Both the position numbers and the translations under genes were made by a program. Positions 45,562 through 59,760 of a DNA stretch of 64,000 nucleotides are shown piece by piece; positions within the stretch are counted from its first letter, which is position 1, and each line of letters starts with the position of its first letter. The notes under the pieces are model-generated. The model saw only the letters and a program-made list of their open reading frames with translations. It searched no databases and was not told the DNA's origin. Origin of the DNA: Cucumis sativus (taxonomy: Eukaryota > Streptophyta > Magnoliopsida > Cucurbitales > Cucurbitaceae); assembly GCF_000004075.3 (NCBI RefSeq), contig NC_026657.2, positions 12,896,001 through 12,960,000 of the forward strand, read 5' to 3'.

Positions 45562-46633
45562 TAACGAAGACAGAATGGGATTTAACCCACGAGTTGTTTT
45601 TCTTTTACATTCTTTGCAGAGCCAATTTTTCCAATGGTCTTCTGTCTTGGAAGTTGAAATTTTTCTTTCTTTTTTGTTTCCTTCACTGGGAAATCTTTTA
45701 TGATTATGTCATTTCTGTCAGGTTGCTGCAGCAGATTTGTTAGCGAGGAAAATTCCTTATTTTTGTTATAATTTTCTAGATGTTCCTGTAATATTTTTGT
45801 TATTAGTTATGGAAAAGGTTCATCCTATATTTTTGCCTTAGCCTTTCTTTTTTTCGCTGGTGGCCTATCCAACTCCATTAGGATCGAGAGGTACCAAATA
45901 TCGAACCAAATTATATTTGTTAAATGGCAAAACTATTGAAAAGATTTACAAAAATATATGTATATTTTGTAAATATTATTTAGAAAAGTCTCTTTGTTTA
46001 ATATATTCCCTTTTTTTTCCTTTTGGTTGACAGCTTTCGTTTTTGAAAAATTTATAAAGGTGTATACGAAATTTTCAAAATTTTCACAGGAACTGCCTTG
46101 TAGTTGTTACATTTAAGTTGTTTTTTTGAAACAAAGACTATTAAAGACATCCTTACTGCAAGTACTAATTTTGTAGTTTTCATTTAATTAAATTCATGCT
46201 ATTTTAAAATCTCTTATTGGCTACCTTTTTACTATTTCACATTTATATCTTCTTTTTTTCACTACCATGTTTACTATTTTTTATATTTAAACAATCTTTT
46301 ACTTTAAACCCAAACTGTTATACTATAGGATTATATATTTCAATTTTGTAATTCAAAAATTTGAGAGATAAATACATACATCTTTTTAACATGCATAGGG
46401 ACACATATAAATGTTTTAAACCAATAAATATATGTATGAATTCTTATAAAAAATTGAAACTATTTATAAAATATAGCAAAAATTTTAATTATTATAAAGA
46501 GTTTGATATATTTTGTAAATAGTTTTAATTTTTTTTGTCTATATATTAAATCCTATAATTTGATATAAAATCTTCAATCCCTCCATGGTTTTTTTTTTTT
46601 TTGGTACATATACTCAAATATAATGGTTATATA

Positions 46634-46670
<37 letters not shown>

Positions 46671-47987
46671 GTAAAGTAAATGTGAAGTTCTTGAGTTTAC
46701 AAGTTGACAATTTAGGGATTGTAGGTGTATAATTAACGATGGAACAAAAGTTGGGAGAAAAGAAAAGCCAATAGAAAACAAGATTTACTTTATAGAAAAT
46801 TAAACAATATATTATTTATTTAATAACTCAAGTGTTATCTTTAAGATTTTTCTAACTCGAAATGAAACACAAATGATCTAACAATATACACATATTGATT
46901 GGCTTCATACTTGGTGCCTTAAATAATCTCAGATTGTTCAAACATAGGTTAGTACCTCACATGCACGGTAGAAATTAACACTTCATTGGTGTAAATAACC
47001 TATATATTCTAAAATGAAATGACACACAACTATGGAATGTATATAATTGTAAATATTTTATTGTAATAAGTAGTTTTATTTCCTTGAGATCTATTCGTAA
47101 ATATTCCCTATACTATTATCTTTCATCCCACATCAATAGCTGATATAAAGTATCCCTTCTCTTTCTATTTTCACAATTCTACTCTACATGATACGGAGCG
47201 ATAGTACCTATTGTTCTTATTCATAATTTAAAGCATGATAACAAAATTGGAGTGCATTCAATAATCGAAGTAAAACTAACATAAAAATGACAGCCATAAC
47301 AGAACTTTCACAAATCATTGTAAGGGGCTTTAATTCCATGAACTGTACAAGTTCTTGATTTTCTTAATAAGATTCATACAAACTAAAAAAGGCAGTTTCA
47401 TTCCTTCACCAACTGTACACCATAATTTATCTTTCCTTTTTGTTTTTTTGGTTGAAAGGAAGAAGGTTTTAGAGAGATGGTAGGTAGTTACCATTTGTCC
47501 CTTTGGTCTTTCTCTATATGATGATCTAAAAAAATGTACATTTGTCACTGATGTAAATGCTTTTCCTACTTCAGGAGCTCCATGTTTGGGTGGGTACTTC
47601 TCTCTATCTCTCTCAAGTAACCTCCTTTTCACATTGGATCATCACAAGTCGTCCCGCTTGAAAAAAATTAATCTTTTTGCATCTCAGATTAGTTGGTCAG
47701 ATGATAAATCGATCATTCGAACGCTGTACAAACCAATACATGAGGTAACCACCACTGGACCAAATCGAGCCAGATGTTAATTTTAGTCACACAGCTGAGC
47801 CTTCTTATCCTTCAAAAATCAAATTGTATAAAGAATTTATCTCCCACTTGTTCAGTCTACTATTCCTTTCCCCTCTGTTCTTATTAACTTCTTTTCGCAG
47901 GAATGATTAGGTAATAACAGTCTTTCCACTCCAAAGAAAGCTTCTTACTCCTCAGAATCAGCTCTTAGTGGGTGGATGCATTCAGAG
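45562..47987. other. Convergent intergenic region with a MITE relic and long poly-A
   Basis: 3' untranslated DNA of two convergent genes with AT-rich DNA between. A run of 34 A (46635-46668) follows a T14 run (about 46588-46601). A 69-bp inverted pair lies at 46457-46525 (listed separately). 47300-47987 probably includes the YODA 3' untranslated region. Open frames at 47330-47780 are not recognisable. Confidence 0.45.
46457..46525. repeat. Small inverted-repeat element
   Basis: AAACTATTTATAAAATATA (46457-46475) is matched in inverse by TATATTTTGTAAATAGTTT (46507-46525), with one mismatch, around a 31-bp core. The ends resemble the ATATAGCAAAA-type ends of the MITE at 4266. Confidence 0.6.
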
Positions 47988-50900
47988 TCAAATACCATTC
48001 ATGCGACCCGACAATGTAGCGCTAGGACTCAAATCAAGAGAAGGATTTGCTTTCACATGATCCCTCAGGAGCTGCCGAGACACTCGGTCGGCCAAAATGT
48101 GTTGGCCATCATACACCTCACTGTAAGCAGGCCGTCCGATCTGCTTTCCCAAGACTTCGTTTTCTGGTATCATTTCAGAGAAGATGTGAGCCCCAGGCTG
48201 CAACCCTCGGAAAATATCGGGATTTGAATCATGGAAGGAGATACCGCTGCTGTATGGACTGCTATTTAAGGATTTTGGCATGCTTACAAATCCTTCTTGC
48301 AAGTATATAGTTTGTTTCAGGTGGTTGTAAGGAATTGCACCACCACATCCTGTCAAAGGTGTGGATGATCCCGACATGGTTCGTGGACTTGAAATGGGTG
48401 AAGGAGACATTCTTCCACTAGGGTGTTGAGGAGATCGTGAATGCAAAAGAGGGCTTCCGATTGGCGAAACAGGACATGATATGTTTCTGGAAATATTGAT
48501 TTCACTGGATGAAAAATGAAATCAGAAATAATCTTAGCCCGAATCAGTAAAATATTATTTATTTAATGAATTACTTGTTTTTGGTTGGGGATTGGGTTGG
48601 CCGTTGGGGAGAAGAGAACGAACCTGGCATGAAGAACAGCTTTTGAGACTCTTGAAGAATGAACTGCAAGTCTACCATCCGAGTCCATAGAAGTAGTCCG
48701 TGATTGACCAATACCCTGGAAGTGATTAATGGACAAAACTCAAAACCAAGATGGAAAGAAAAGGGAAATCATTTCAGAACTGATGAAAGGAAGAAACCAG
48801 CAAGACAAAAACGGTTAGACTGAAACACAGCTCAATCATCAATCATATGCACTATGCAAATTAAGAGAAGCTGTACAGACAGAAACAAAACCCACAACCA
48901 CAAGAGAGCCATACACTTTCTGAAACAATACGCTGTGATGAATCAAAATGCAAAGCGAAAAGGTGTGTACCAAAATCTTCACTCCGTTTGTAACTCCAGG
49001 AGTTGTATCAGAAGGTTCAGAGATCAAAATAGGCCTCTCTACAGGTGCAGCATGTTTGACAAAAGGATGCTCCAAGAGTTGAGCAGCTGTAGGTCGATGA
49101 TGTGGGTTTCGTTGCAGACATAGTCTAACAAAATCCTTCCCATCATCTGAGAGGTGCTCTGGAATTACAGGGAGTTCCTTGCTGTTACCAATCTTAAACA
49201 TCGCGGCAACCTTTAACAAGAAAATAAATGTCCCACCGTCAGAACAAAGAACAGGGTACTGTGTAAGAAATGTCAGAGAGCTTCAAAGAAACATTCAACA
49301 TAGACTACATACGAACCCAAGAACTTTCAGAAGAAAAAACAATAATGTGCAAAATAAGACTTGTGGGTACAAGTTACAATCAAAGCTTCTAATAATAATT
49401 AAAATAAAAGATCAAATACAACAAAGGCTTCCCTTTTAAAAAAAAAACACAACAAAAGGCTTTAACAATTTAAGAGTGCTTTCGCATAGAGATTTGGTAA
49501 CAAAGTGTATTTCCTAATGTTGAAAACACTGTTATCGCTTAGATATTTAATAGCTTCCTTACCCCTTCGTACTGGCTCCATGGTGGCTTTGTAGTAGCCA
49601 TCTCCAGAACAGTACATCCAAGACTCCAAACATCAACGGCAAGGTTGCAACCATTTGAGTTCTTTATTACCTGGCAAAATATTGGTTCAGACATATGATG
49701 ATATGAATCAATTCGTTATTATTTTTGCTTAAAGATACAACAAATTCTCACCTCAGGTGCCATCCAGTAAGGGCTACCCTTAAACGATAGTGGACATGAT
49801 TGACCTGTGATCTGTAGAACCAAAATAGCAAAAACTTTTAAAGTAAATTCTAGAATATGTAATGTAAATATAGTAGATATATATGATGAAAATGTGTATT
49901 TATTGATGATTAACTAATAGAATCCTGGGTTTTCAATAATATATATTTTTCATGAACATAATGATTAAATAAAGGGAAAAACACACACACACTCCCACAC
50001 AATTTGTAATTATTATGGAATAATATTCAATTTTCCATATTACAATGGACTCCAATTATTAAATTTTTATAATAACTTCAAATATTGCTTCTTACGTACA
50101 AATCTGATGTGCACAAAATGGTTGATAACTGGCTCTATAAATTTAATGGATGGAGAAGTCAAAATAGAAATGCTTTCAAAGCATGTAATTTGAGGCTTAA
50201 TAAAGGTAAACTCTGTGAGCTATCTTACATGCTTCGCCATCCCAAAGTCTGCCAGTTTAACACGACCGTTCGGGTCAACAAGTATGTTTGCTCCTTTAAT
50301 ATCCCTGCAGAGGTCAGAAGTTCAATTGTGCACCGAAGCCCACAAACAATGTACAATAAGATTGTAGTAGTTACTAACGCATGTGTCAGAGAAATCGTGG
50401 GCGTAGATGTAGATGTTTAAAATTCACATCACAATTACCTGTGCACTGTAGCTTTAGCATGCAAATATGCAAGTCCTGATAGTATTTGTTGAGTATAGCT
50501 ACGGATTGCTAGCTCCCCAAATTGTCCATACTCTTGAAGTAATTTATAAATGGAACCACCAGATACATATTCCAAATATATATAGAATTTATCACCCACC
50601 TGTTACAAATGTTTCAAATGACTAAAATAAAAATACAAATAAAAGAAGGAAGTCCAAAACTAGGAAGATTATATAAGCACTTAGATCCAGATTTCCATCT
50701 ACACCCATTGTATGCAGCAACAATGGTTAATTGAAATACAAATTAGGTCTTGAGTCAGATCCTATGCAGTATAGATGCTTCACCTCCAGGACTTGTCATC
50801 ATTGAAAAATGTGAACTATCCCAGTTAAAACAAGGGTCACAAAAGAAATCTTGTCAGCTTTTCTCTTGGTCCAAGGACAATGGGTGTGGGTGCCGGTGTT

Positions 50901-53267
50901 CAGAAAAGCAACCCAGGTGCTCTACCAAGTTAGAAAAGTAACCTATTCTTCAGTTCTTTCAATTTAACACGTCCAATAGGGTAATGACAAGGCAATGCAA
51001 AGGTGTTTAATACGATTTATAGCATTAAAAAATCATTATCTTGAACCTCCCTCCATCTCTCTCTAACCCCCTCCCCCCCAGCAGGCCTCCATTCTGAATG
51101 GAGGAAATTTCATCCATGGAAAGGAGAAGAAAACCAAGATGACTGCCTCTTCGCAACATCCTCCCTTGATAATATTATAAGGAGAATGTTAACAGAAAAA
51201 ATAAAATTAGATGTACTCACTGTTTCGGAACCATAATACTGCACGATGTTGGGATGCCTCAAACGACTCAGTAAAGCAATTTCCTGCCATAAAATAGAAA
51301 AATAAATTCTTAATAAAACATAGAAATACTTTAGGGTGAACAAACAGAAGCACTAGAACGGATCCGCATAAAATGGAATTTGTACCTGCATTAATTGCTT
51401 AGCACTTTCCCTAGACTTCGCATCATCAGAAAATAATGTGACCTCCTTCATTGCACACATCTCTCCACTTTCGCTAAATGATTCCAACAATAAACCAAAA
51501 AATAAAATAAAGTAAAATAAGAATGCAATATCGAAAGAAAACACAACAGAATGTTAAGTACTACTATCTTATCTGTGGTAGAAACCAACCATGTTAGGCA
51601 CAAAAAATGACAGGCCTCAGAGCAAGAGAAATAAATGACATCAATACTATAATCAAGGTATCATATCACTTATATAGAATAAGCTATATAAGTCTATAGC
51701 ATCATGACTAGCAATGAAAATGAACAAGCTTTTGCCTGAATCAATGAAATTAAAAAATTGAATGTTTACTCTGTTCACATACCTATTAAAACCGACATAT
51801 ACATGCCCAAATGTGCCCCGACCCAGTAGCTTCCCCTTTTTCCAGCGTGGACCTGGGCTTGCTGGAGTCTCTGTCCTTCCTGGACTTCTAGGCACTGAAG
51901 GAGATGTCACTGCCGAATTCGAATGTGAAAATGGAGAACAGATTGAGATTGCTATGGGAGGAAGAGGCAAACGATGAGTTTGTTTCTCATCAGGCCAGCA
52001 TGTTTGTGACTCAGCAGGTGGAGCTCCTGCTCTAGGATGAATAGGTGTGACAGCACCGCTTTGAATTCTGGAACTAGGACCAGGGCTAGTCATTCTGGAA
52101 CTAGGTACAGGAGAATATTCAGGGCTACCCCTACTTTGTTGCCAAAAAAAGTGGCCCGCCATATCACCTCCCATAGAGTTGTGCCCTGAATTGTGACCAG
52201 AACCCGGGCTAGAACAATGGCCAGATCCACCTAAAATGACATCTGGGTGAGATTTTCCAGCCCAAACAGCGGCGTTCATGACTTGCTCAGTACTAAATAT
52301 CCTCATAGGACTTCTAGAGGGACTAGACATAGAACTATCTGGTGCGCTAAAGAAGGCCCCATGACGAGGAACTTGTAGATTTGTTACGTTGCTGCTTAAA
52401 GGCCTCCGTTTAGGTATTGAAGAATTCTTATGAGGAAATGGAAGACTTTCCGCTTTCTTGCCTTCTTTTAAATTTTTTTGCACGACAGTAGGAGATTGAT
52501 CTTTGAGAGTTTCACTTCAGAAAAATCCACCAAAAATGTAAGGGACAAGGAAAATAGTAAGTTAAAAAAACAATGCTACAAATGCAAGCTGGCAGCTTAA
52601 AACAGGGACAAAATGGGGCAAGTAACCTTATTCAACCATTCAATAAAGAATAAGAACAATGAAATGGTCTCCAGAATGAAAGATAAAGGTGAAATAAAGG
52701 TAAGAGAGATTACCTAGGTTCAGTAGAACCTATCACAGTTCTAGCCCCAATGTCATAGTCAGTTGCTGGAGGACTACGTTGACGTGAATCATTGGGATCA
52801 TCACTATCACTTGAGGACTCACCAAAGACTGAACCAGTGACCAAGTCTCCATCCAAATCTGCAGGATCTGGCCTACTTCGAATACAAGCAGGTCTAGGAA
52901 GGGGTAGGAATGAGGATGTCTTGGAGCTTCTCTCTAATTTGGATTTTGCTGCCACACTAATCCCAGAATCTGTGCGACCTACACCTACAGGTCGCAAATC
53001 TGGAAGTGGAAGTTTGTGAGAATGCGTTCTTTCAGCAAAACTTTGACATCTAGCTACTTCTTTGGAAGGTGATGGTGATCTTGATATTGGTGATTTGGAC
53101 CCCTTCTCAGATACAGTGTCACCACCACGTTTACGAGAACTTCCTGATCTGCTGTTTACTTTACCTTCAGGTGAATTCTTAAACTTTCGGTGTAATGAGT
53201 CGATGAAACTTTCTTTACTTGTTTTCTTCTTCACGTCTTTGGACGACTTCCCCCACCATGAAGGCAT
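47988..53267 (-). CDS. YDA: MAP kinase kinase kinase of the YODA type
   Basis: Eleven coding exons on the minus strand: 53267-52714, 52514-51783, 51473-51386, 51283-51221, 50599-50439, 50304-50229, 49811-49752, 49670-49563, 49210-48971, 48715-48624 and 48504-47988. They give 896 residues (Arabidopsis YODA about 883). YODA heads a MAPK cascade (MKK4/5, MPK3/6) controlling stomatal and embryo patterning. The long N-terminus begins MPSWWGKSSKD and carries basic/Ser-rich and SPSRSPMR, GSGxCSSPGSG and SRIQSGAVTP motifs. The kinase domain starts near residue 409 and has a GRGTFG loop, Lys438, HRDIKGAN (532-539), DFG (552-554) and GSPYWMAPE. The tail contains SGSSTPLTGCGGAIP. All catalytic residues are present. 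Related MAPKKKs (MAPKKK3/5) lack these N- and C-terminal signatures. Confidence 0.94.
50229..50599 (-). other. YODA exons encoding the catalytic core (HRD and DFG)
   Basis: Two coding exons, 50599-50439 and 50304-50229, fall in a stretch with no long open frame and are easy to miss. The first encodes VGDKFYIYLEYVSGG onward to the catalytic His; the second encodes DIKGANILVDPNG through DFGMAKH. Both have GT-AG borders and keep phase. Confidence 0.88.
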
Positions 53268-54906
53268 TTTTCTTTTGTTTTAATCCAAAATTATGTGGAA
53301 GAAGCAAAGAAGCGGCTCTAAATTGAGCTCACTCTCCAGAGCGAAAATATTTTGTAACAATAGATGCTAAGAAGATGTTACACTTCCAAGGCATCTGACA
53401 AGTAAATGATACGCTTCAATACCAAAAGTAGCTTTCACCCCATAGGCACACCCTGGTAAAGCTTTGATTGAGTATCCAAACTACCACTTCAACTAAATTT
53501 TGAGAAGGCCCAATAATCAATTACATGTAACAAAATCCTGCATGAAAAGGAAGTGGAAGTTTGAGTACTTAAGATATCATGAAGATGATGTATCTATATA
53601 TACAAACATATTACACACACACACTTCTAAGAAGAAATGTCCTGATAGCCAGAACGAAAAGTAAGCTTGTGCATGCAGGAAATTCAGGATTTCACCACTT
53701 CAGGTAAAACAAACATGTTTCAAGCAGACTCTGTATCCATTAAATTTATATTCTTCAGCTGGAATACTGCAAAAACTGGGTAAGTTTCTCTTAACCTTTG
53801 GAAATCTTCCACATCACATGAATAACCGACAATCACAATCTTACAGTTCGAGTCTGAGGTTGAAAGTTGAAAAGTAGAGGTAAGGCTATTGGACAATTAG
53901 AGCATTTCTTGGTTGATATGGTCTACAATAACAAAATACTTTTGAACATTTAAATTAAGAGAATAGTGGACAGATTTCAAGCACTATTTGACTCTCGTTA
54001 ATAATCCCCAAATCTATTTCTTAATTGGAGACAGTCAGATTTCTATTATCTTATCATTGATAAATTTGAGATGCTTTCACAATCCCCAAATCTACTTCTT
54101 AATTGGGGTTATAACATTTTGTCCCATTTCTCACGTAATTACTTCTATTGATATAAAATATAGTCCATGATCGGCATTAAAAGAGAAGTTCCATGGATGG
54201 ATATAAGAAGGAAAAAACAAAATATAAACAAATAAAGAATCCTCACAATAAAGGAAAAATTAATGGATAATGAGAGCTTGAGATCATTAATGTACACCGG
54301 CCGAACAAGTAAAAACGATAAATAGTCAACATACATATTACATAATCAAATCCAAGCTCTAATCACTTATATCATTCGATAGAAACCCAAATTCCCACTG
54401 CAACAAAATGAACTTAACCATTCACTTCCAAATTTACTCCTTTTCTTCCCCACGACTGTTCAAGAAATCAAACAACGAGCTACACGTCCATATCCCCCAA
54501 GACTCTACTCAACAATACAGATCTACCAAGAATCTAATATAGACAAACTAACCCACAGTGTCTAACGTAACTAAAACCAGATAATCAGTAATTTTACTAA
54601 AATTAGATTAGAATACTGAAATGAAGAAGTGGTACCTCAAATTTTGGAAACTGCAAATTCCAGTAGAATCCCACTATACTCGCCCAAATCCTAGTGAGGT
54701 AGACTTCAACAATAATTCAAAGTGAAGAGAAAAATTAGTGAAAATCGAAACCCTAGTAATCTGAAATCACAAATTATCAAAACCGAAGAAGCGTTGCATC
54801 AAACAATCTTTCTCCATTTTCATGTTGAATTGAATTTTGAGATTGAGAGAAAAATCGCCAAAAAAAAAAAAGAAAGAAAGAAAGAAAGAAAGAAAGAGAA
54901 AGACTA
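53268..54906 (-). other. YODA 5' leader with intron and (GAAA)n tract
   Basis: Two non-coding exons are predicted: about 54900-54636 (donor GAG/GTACCA at 54635) and 53537-53268 (acceptor GCAG at 53538-53539). They are separated by an intron of about 1.1 kb. A GAAA microsatellite (about 54868-54899) sits at or near the transcription start; read on the sense strand it is a CTTT pyrimidine tract, as often found in plant leaders. Confidence 0.5.
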
Positions 54907-57900
54907 AAGAGCGTATGCATCAGCGAACGACATGGAGTTGTCCGAAAGTTCATATTTTATTAATTATATTTTAAACTTTAAAAATTAAAAAAAGGCGTAA
55001 ATAAAATAAATTATTTCATCATTCATTCATTGCTTCTCTTTTCTCTTTTTTTTTTTCCTTTGTTTTTCATTTTCTCTCTCTCTATAACCTTTCGCTTTAA
55101 TAAACTTTATTTTTAGTATTTGATTTTGTATCTAATTTTTCAAATTATTTTAATTCTTACGTAATTGTCATTCCAATCTTAGTTTATGTCAAACATATAA
55201 TACTAATATTTTTTCATTCTAAATATTACTAATAAAGAGAAGGGATTATTGTGAAAAATATTTAAATACTTTTAGATTCAACTTAAACAAATTAAGTATT
55301 GTTTTTCTAAAAAAAGAAAAAAGAAATATTGAGTGTTGGACTTTTTTTTTTCTTGTTAAGGTGGCTGTGAGAATATTGACACGTGAAAATTATAATTATT
55401 TAATGCTAAATTTATATTCTTTTTTACAACAAAAATTCATAATGGATTTTTTAATTAATACAATCAAATTGTTAAAAGATTATATAGATGAATCAAGAAA
55501 ATGGGTGTGATGGAAACTCCTTTTTCAGTTCAGCTATAAATAAAATGGATCCTTTGAATATTGGACGTGTTTGATTGGTTAAATGGACTTTTGTTGAAAT
55601 GTGACAAAATATATTTTGATATAGAATTTTTTAGATAAATACCATAGTTGTGTACGAATATGAAGTTGTTGTGACAAAATTTCATTTAACTTTTAAAACT
55701 TATTTTAATATAATTTCATCCATAGTGTTTAATTCAAGTTTGTTTATTATTTTCAAAATTGCAAATCAATTACATATAAAAAAATTATACGATTAAAATC
55801 ACAATTAATGTATTTGTAATTTTGAACGAGATAATACGAAGTATAAACTATTTGTCAAATAGTGTATAAACTTATGAAAAAATATAGTTCAAAACTTTAG
55901 TAGAACCTAAAATCACCACCGTGATAAATATTAAAACAAATTTATATATTGCTCCATTTTCTAACCTAAATTTTGAAAACATTGTTAAGTTTGGAAGTTA
56001 AGAAATATTATTTTTTTTATATAAACAAAATAAATTAATTAATAATAAGTAATTTCTTTTTATAAATATAAAGAAATAAAAAGACTAATTATTAGTGGGT
56101 CCTTAATTATTAAGTAAATAAGTGATGATGTCTAATGTAGTAGACTTCATCATTTTGTGCCCTTTACTTATTTATATTTTTTTAATATAAAGTTAGAAAA
56201 TCATATGGATTGTAGCAAATGCATTTACTTTTCCAATACTTTATTTTTAAGAAATCGAATAACCAATATTTAGAATTAAAAGTAAATTAAAATAGCACTT
56301 TAGACTTTATATTCTTTATACTTTTTAATGTACAAATATGATTAGTTCTCATACTCCATAAATATTAAACTTTGTAATAACCGTTAGTTTAAATTTAATT
56401 TTAAAAAAAGTATTAAAACTATATTATATAATATGTTTAATTTTCAACCTATAATTAGTTAAATTTGACGTAAAAAATTAGTCAAATTCGTTTACTAAAT
56501 TTAAGCATAGTTTTAAAGTTACCATTTAAAAGTAAAAAGAGTAAATTTAAATATTTACAAGAGTATATAGCTTAAAATATAATAAATCTCAAATATAATA
56601 TTTCGATAAAAAAAAAATATTTTATATTTTATATTTAGAGAGTTTGATCGTGCTAATTGTCAATTAACTAGAATAATTTTGGTATCAAATAAATAAGGTT
56701 TTTTAAAAAAGGTTTTTATGAGAGAATATTCAATGAATGGCTACATATGTTTGTTTGGAGTGAATGTAAATTGATATTCACAAAAGTAAATTTAAAATGA
56801 TTGGATTGCTAGTTCAAAATTTTAATTAATTGGTACACCTCAAATTCTGTAGGTAATAACATTTCGTTTTTTATTTTTTAATTTTTAAAATTAAATCTAT
56901 AAACACATTTAATTTGAACAACTAAATCTATGTTTTGATAACTATTTTTTATCCTTATTTTAAAACTAAGTCAAATTTGAAAAATAATAAATTTTTAAAA
57001 ACTTGTTTTTGTTTTTGAAATTTAGCTAAAAATTGTGAAATATTATACCTAATATTAATAAATAAGAACAAAACGTGAACACACCTAAATTTCCAAATAA
57101 TTTTGATCTCCATTTCTACCACTCACTTCTAGAGAGGATAGATATCGTTTGAAGATTCTCTCCTTAAGATGGCAGTAAAATTAGGGTATTTGCATTTTGC
57201 AGTTGGAAATATAAAATAAAAAAGATGAAACACAAAGATTCAACCAAAAGTAAGATTGGATTAATATGTATTTACTCCTAATTTTTTTAAGAAACTATCT
57301 TAAAGAATTTATTGATTGTTAACTACAATCAACTATTATTAATTAATTTATAAACATGTTTCATATTAACGCATCAACCAAATATATATTTGTTGAACTC
57401 ATAATACTTTTAATGATCGAACAAAATTTACCTTAAACTCTTTTAAATACTCGTGAGTTTAAATATTAGTTTAGGTTAAATAATTTTTAAATTAAAAACA
57501 CTTCTACACATTTAACACACTACTTTGGTATAACATTATCAAACCAAGTGAAAATTTTGTTTTTTTGTAATTCGTTTTAATGAAAATATATTTCACTTTG
57601 GGAAGGACCACGATAACTACATCTTAATCTCGTACAACTTTTTAAAATAAATATTTAATACGTAACAAATATTAATTGAATAAGTAAGTGAAGATATTTA
57701 TATATTTGTATAATAAAACATAATAATATTGTAGTTTCCCAATTAAGAATTAAAAATAACTATAAGGAAGAAAACGAAAGGGCTAAGTTGAAGTAAAAGA
57801 GGTAACATACAATAACTAAATAGTGAGAAGCCAATGAACAAAACTCAATTTGAAGTGAGAGATAAAACAGTATAATTGAGTGAAAATGTTAAATGTTAAA

Positions 57901-58309
57901 AAGAGGTGGGTGTTATTGAAATTGGTAAAAAAGAGAGAACAGAATGAAGGGACTAATGGGGAAAAAGTAAAAGTTAAAGAAGGGGGTAGAGAAAAGGGAA
58001 TAGTGACAAATTGGAGGGGTGAGTGAATTTGTGAACTTGTAAGAGAGAACATGAAAATGAAAATGGGGAGAGAATGCATAATATTTTATGGGAGCAAGAA
58101 AGGTAAGGCGTTGTGTTGGTGATGAAAGAAGGTTGGCTAATCTATATACCAACCAAGGGAGATGTATCAGCACTTAATTCAGAACGTGGGAGTTGGATAT
58201 GCACCTTCGCACTTGCCATTCGGCCCCATTTTCATCTTATATATTTTTGAACTTTTTTAATTGAGAAAAAGAACAAGAACAAGAACGAGAACGAGATATT
58301 TTTTAAAAA

Positions 58310-58620
58310 TGCTTCACACTTAACAAGCTCCTAATAAGGAGTGAGTGTCCATGCACAGTAAGTATCACGAGTAATAACATCAAAATGAACATCTTCGTTC
58401 AAACAAATAGTTGCGTCATAATTCAACTTAAAAGAGTCAATAAGAGAAGGAGTTGATCAATTGACAATCCAAAAAAGTGATCATTCCAGTAAGAACACTG
58501 CCAACTAATAGGATCAAAGTAAGGAGAGATATGGGCATGGAACACAGACAGATTGATTGCCTAATATGCCAAATTGTTGAAGCAATGAGAGTATAGAATG
58601 TGAATTTCGAGGGAGTTCAA
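58310..58620 (-). pseudogene. Decayed coding-like patch, source unknown
   Basis: Base composition here is less AT-rich than around it. The minus strand gives two protein-like stretches in different registers, one with DPISWQCSYWNDHFFG and one with CLNEDVHFDVITRD, separated by stops and shifts. That pattern suggests an old insertion of a gene or retroelement piece. I do not recognise the family. Confidence 0.25.
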
Positions 58621-59569
58621 AGTCATACAAGCAAAAAAGGGAGAAACAATATCAGAATATTGAATATTATTTTGCTACTCTCTACTTTCTTTTTTTCTAT
58701 CTTATATTCTTGTTACGTTTTAATTTCGTTTGTGTTTTTAAATTTTGGTTTATTTAAAGAATTTTGTTAGGCTGATCTCTCTCTATTTTGTTTGATCTCT
58801 CTCTATTTTGTTTGATCTATGTACTTCTAAAAACTAACTATTTTAATACCATCGTTTTCATTATTTTATTTCTATAGTTTTTCGTGTTTTGTCCAATTTT
58901 TATAAACGTCGTTAAAATTTGAAAACATGATAAACAAAATTGAAAACATTATCCAACCGGCCCTAGATTTTTCAGAATGCAAGTATTAATAATTTTTATA
59001 TACGTATAAATTTTGTGTTAATATTTTGAGAGTAAAGATCAAGAAATGTCATTTATTTAAGTATAAAAGTCCCAATGCATACTTCTAAAGAAATATAATT
59101 TTAATATAAGATATATTTTAGGGTTTAGATTTTCATTATTTCAAAATGTTGTTTCTATAATTTAAGTTTTGAGTTTGGTTTCAAAACGTTACCGAACACA
59201 TTTTTTACTTTACCTTTTTTTCTTTTGCTAATTTTAATATTTTTGTCTATTAATTAATTTAAAAGTGGTAAAGAAATTAGAATGGGTTAAGTTTCATTAT
59301 TTTTATAAAAGATTTTTACTTCATAATTATTATAAATTTGTTTAATATATTTAGTAAAATATCAAGGTTAAAAATGTAAATCTCCCAACACAAAACCAAA
59401 ATTAAAGCCTTCCTAAAATTTCAAAATTAAAACTTGAAATTATAATATTTTCAAATATGAAAACTAAATTGAATCAAATATAAAACATAAAAATTAGTAC
59501 AACATAATTTGGAAGCCTACAACTGAATGGAAATTATACAAAAAAAAAATATAGGTTTTTTTTTTTTTT

Positions 59570-59760
59570 TTGTCAAATTGTACAAAATACTCGTAAACTT
59601 TGTATTTTGTGTCAAAAATACCTTTGAATTTTCAAGTTTCAAAAACACAACTTTTATAAAAAAAAAAAAAATATTAAGAGCACTCCTATCCATAGTTTTA
59701 GATAAAAATGGGTAATGTTTTGTTTCAAAAACACTAGTGAACTTCCAAAATCGCTAATAC
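59570..59760. repeat. Foldback-like dispersed repeat, copy 3
   Basis: Blocks such as AATACTCGTAAACTTTG, AAAAATACCTTTGAATTTTC and CCATAGTTTTAGATAAAAATGGG correspond to blocks at 26319-27135 and 39755-39895. Partial and decayed. Confidence 0.4.

Noticed and set aside
50875..50935. Reverse tRNA-like stretch in a YODA intron
   Set aside because: A TTGGTAGAGC-like A box can be read, but there is no B box or cloverleaf.
57816..58173. Two overlapping minus-strand frames of 86-87 codons
   Set aside because: Phe/Ser/Leu-rich low-complexity translation of a purine-rich tract; no splice or promoter support.
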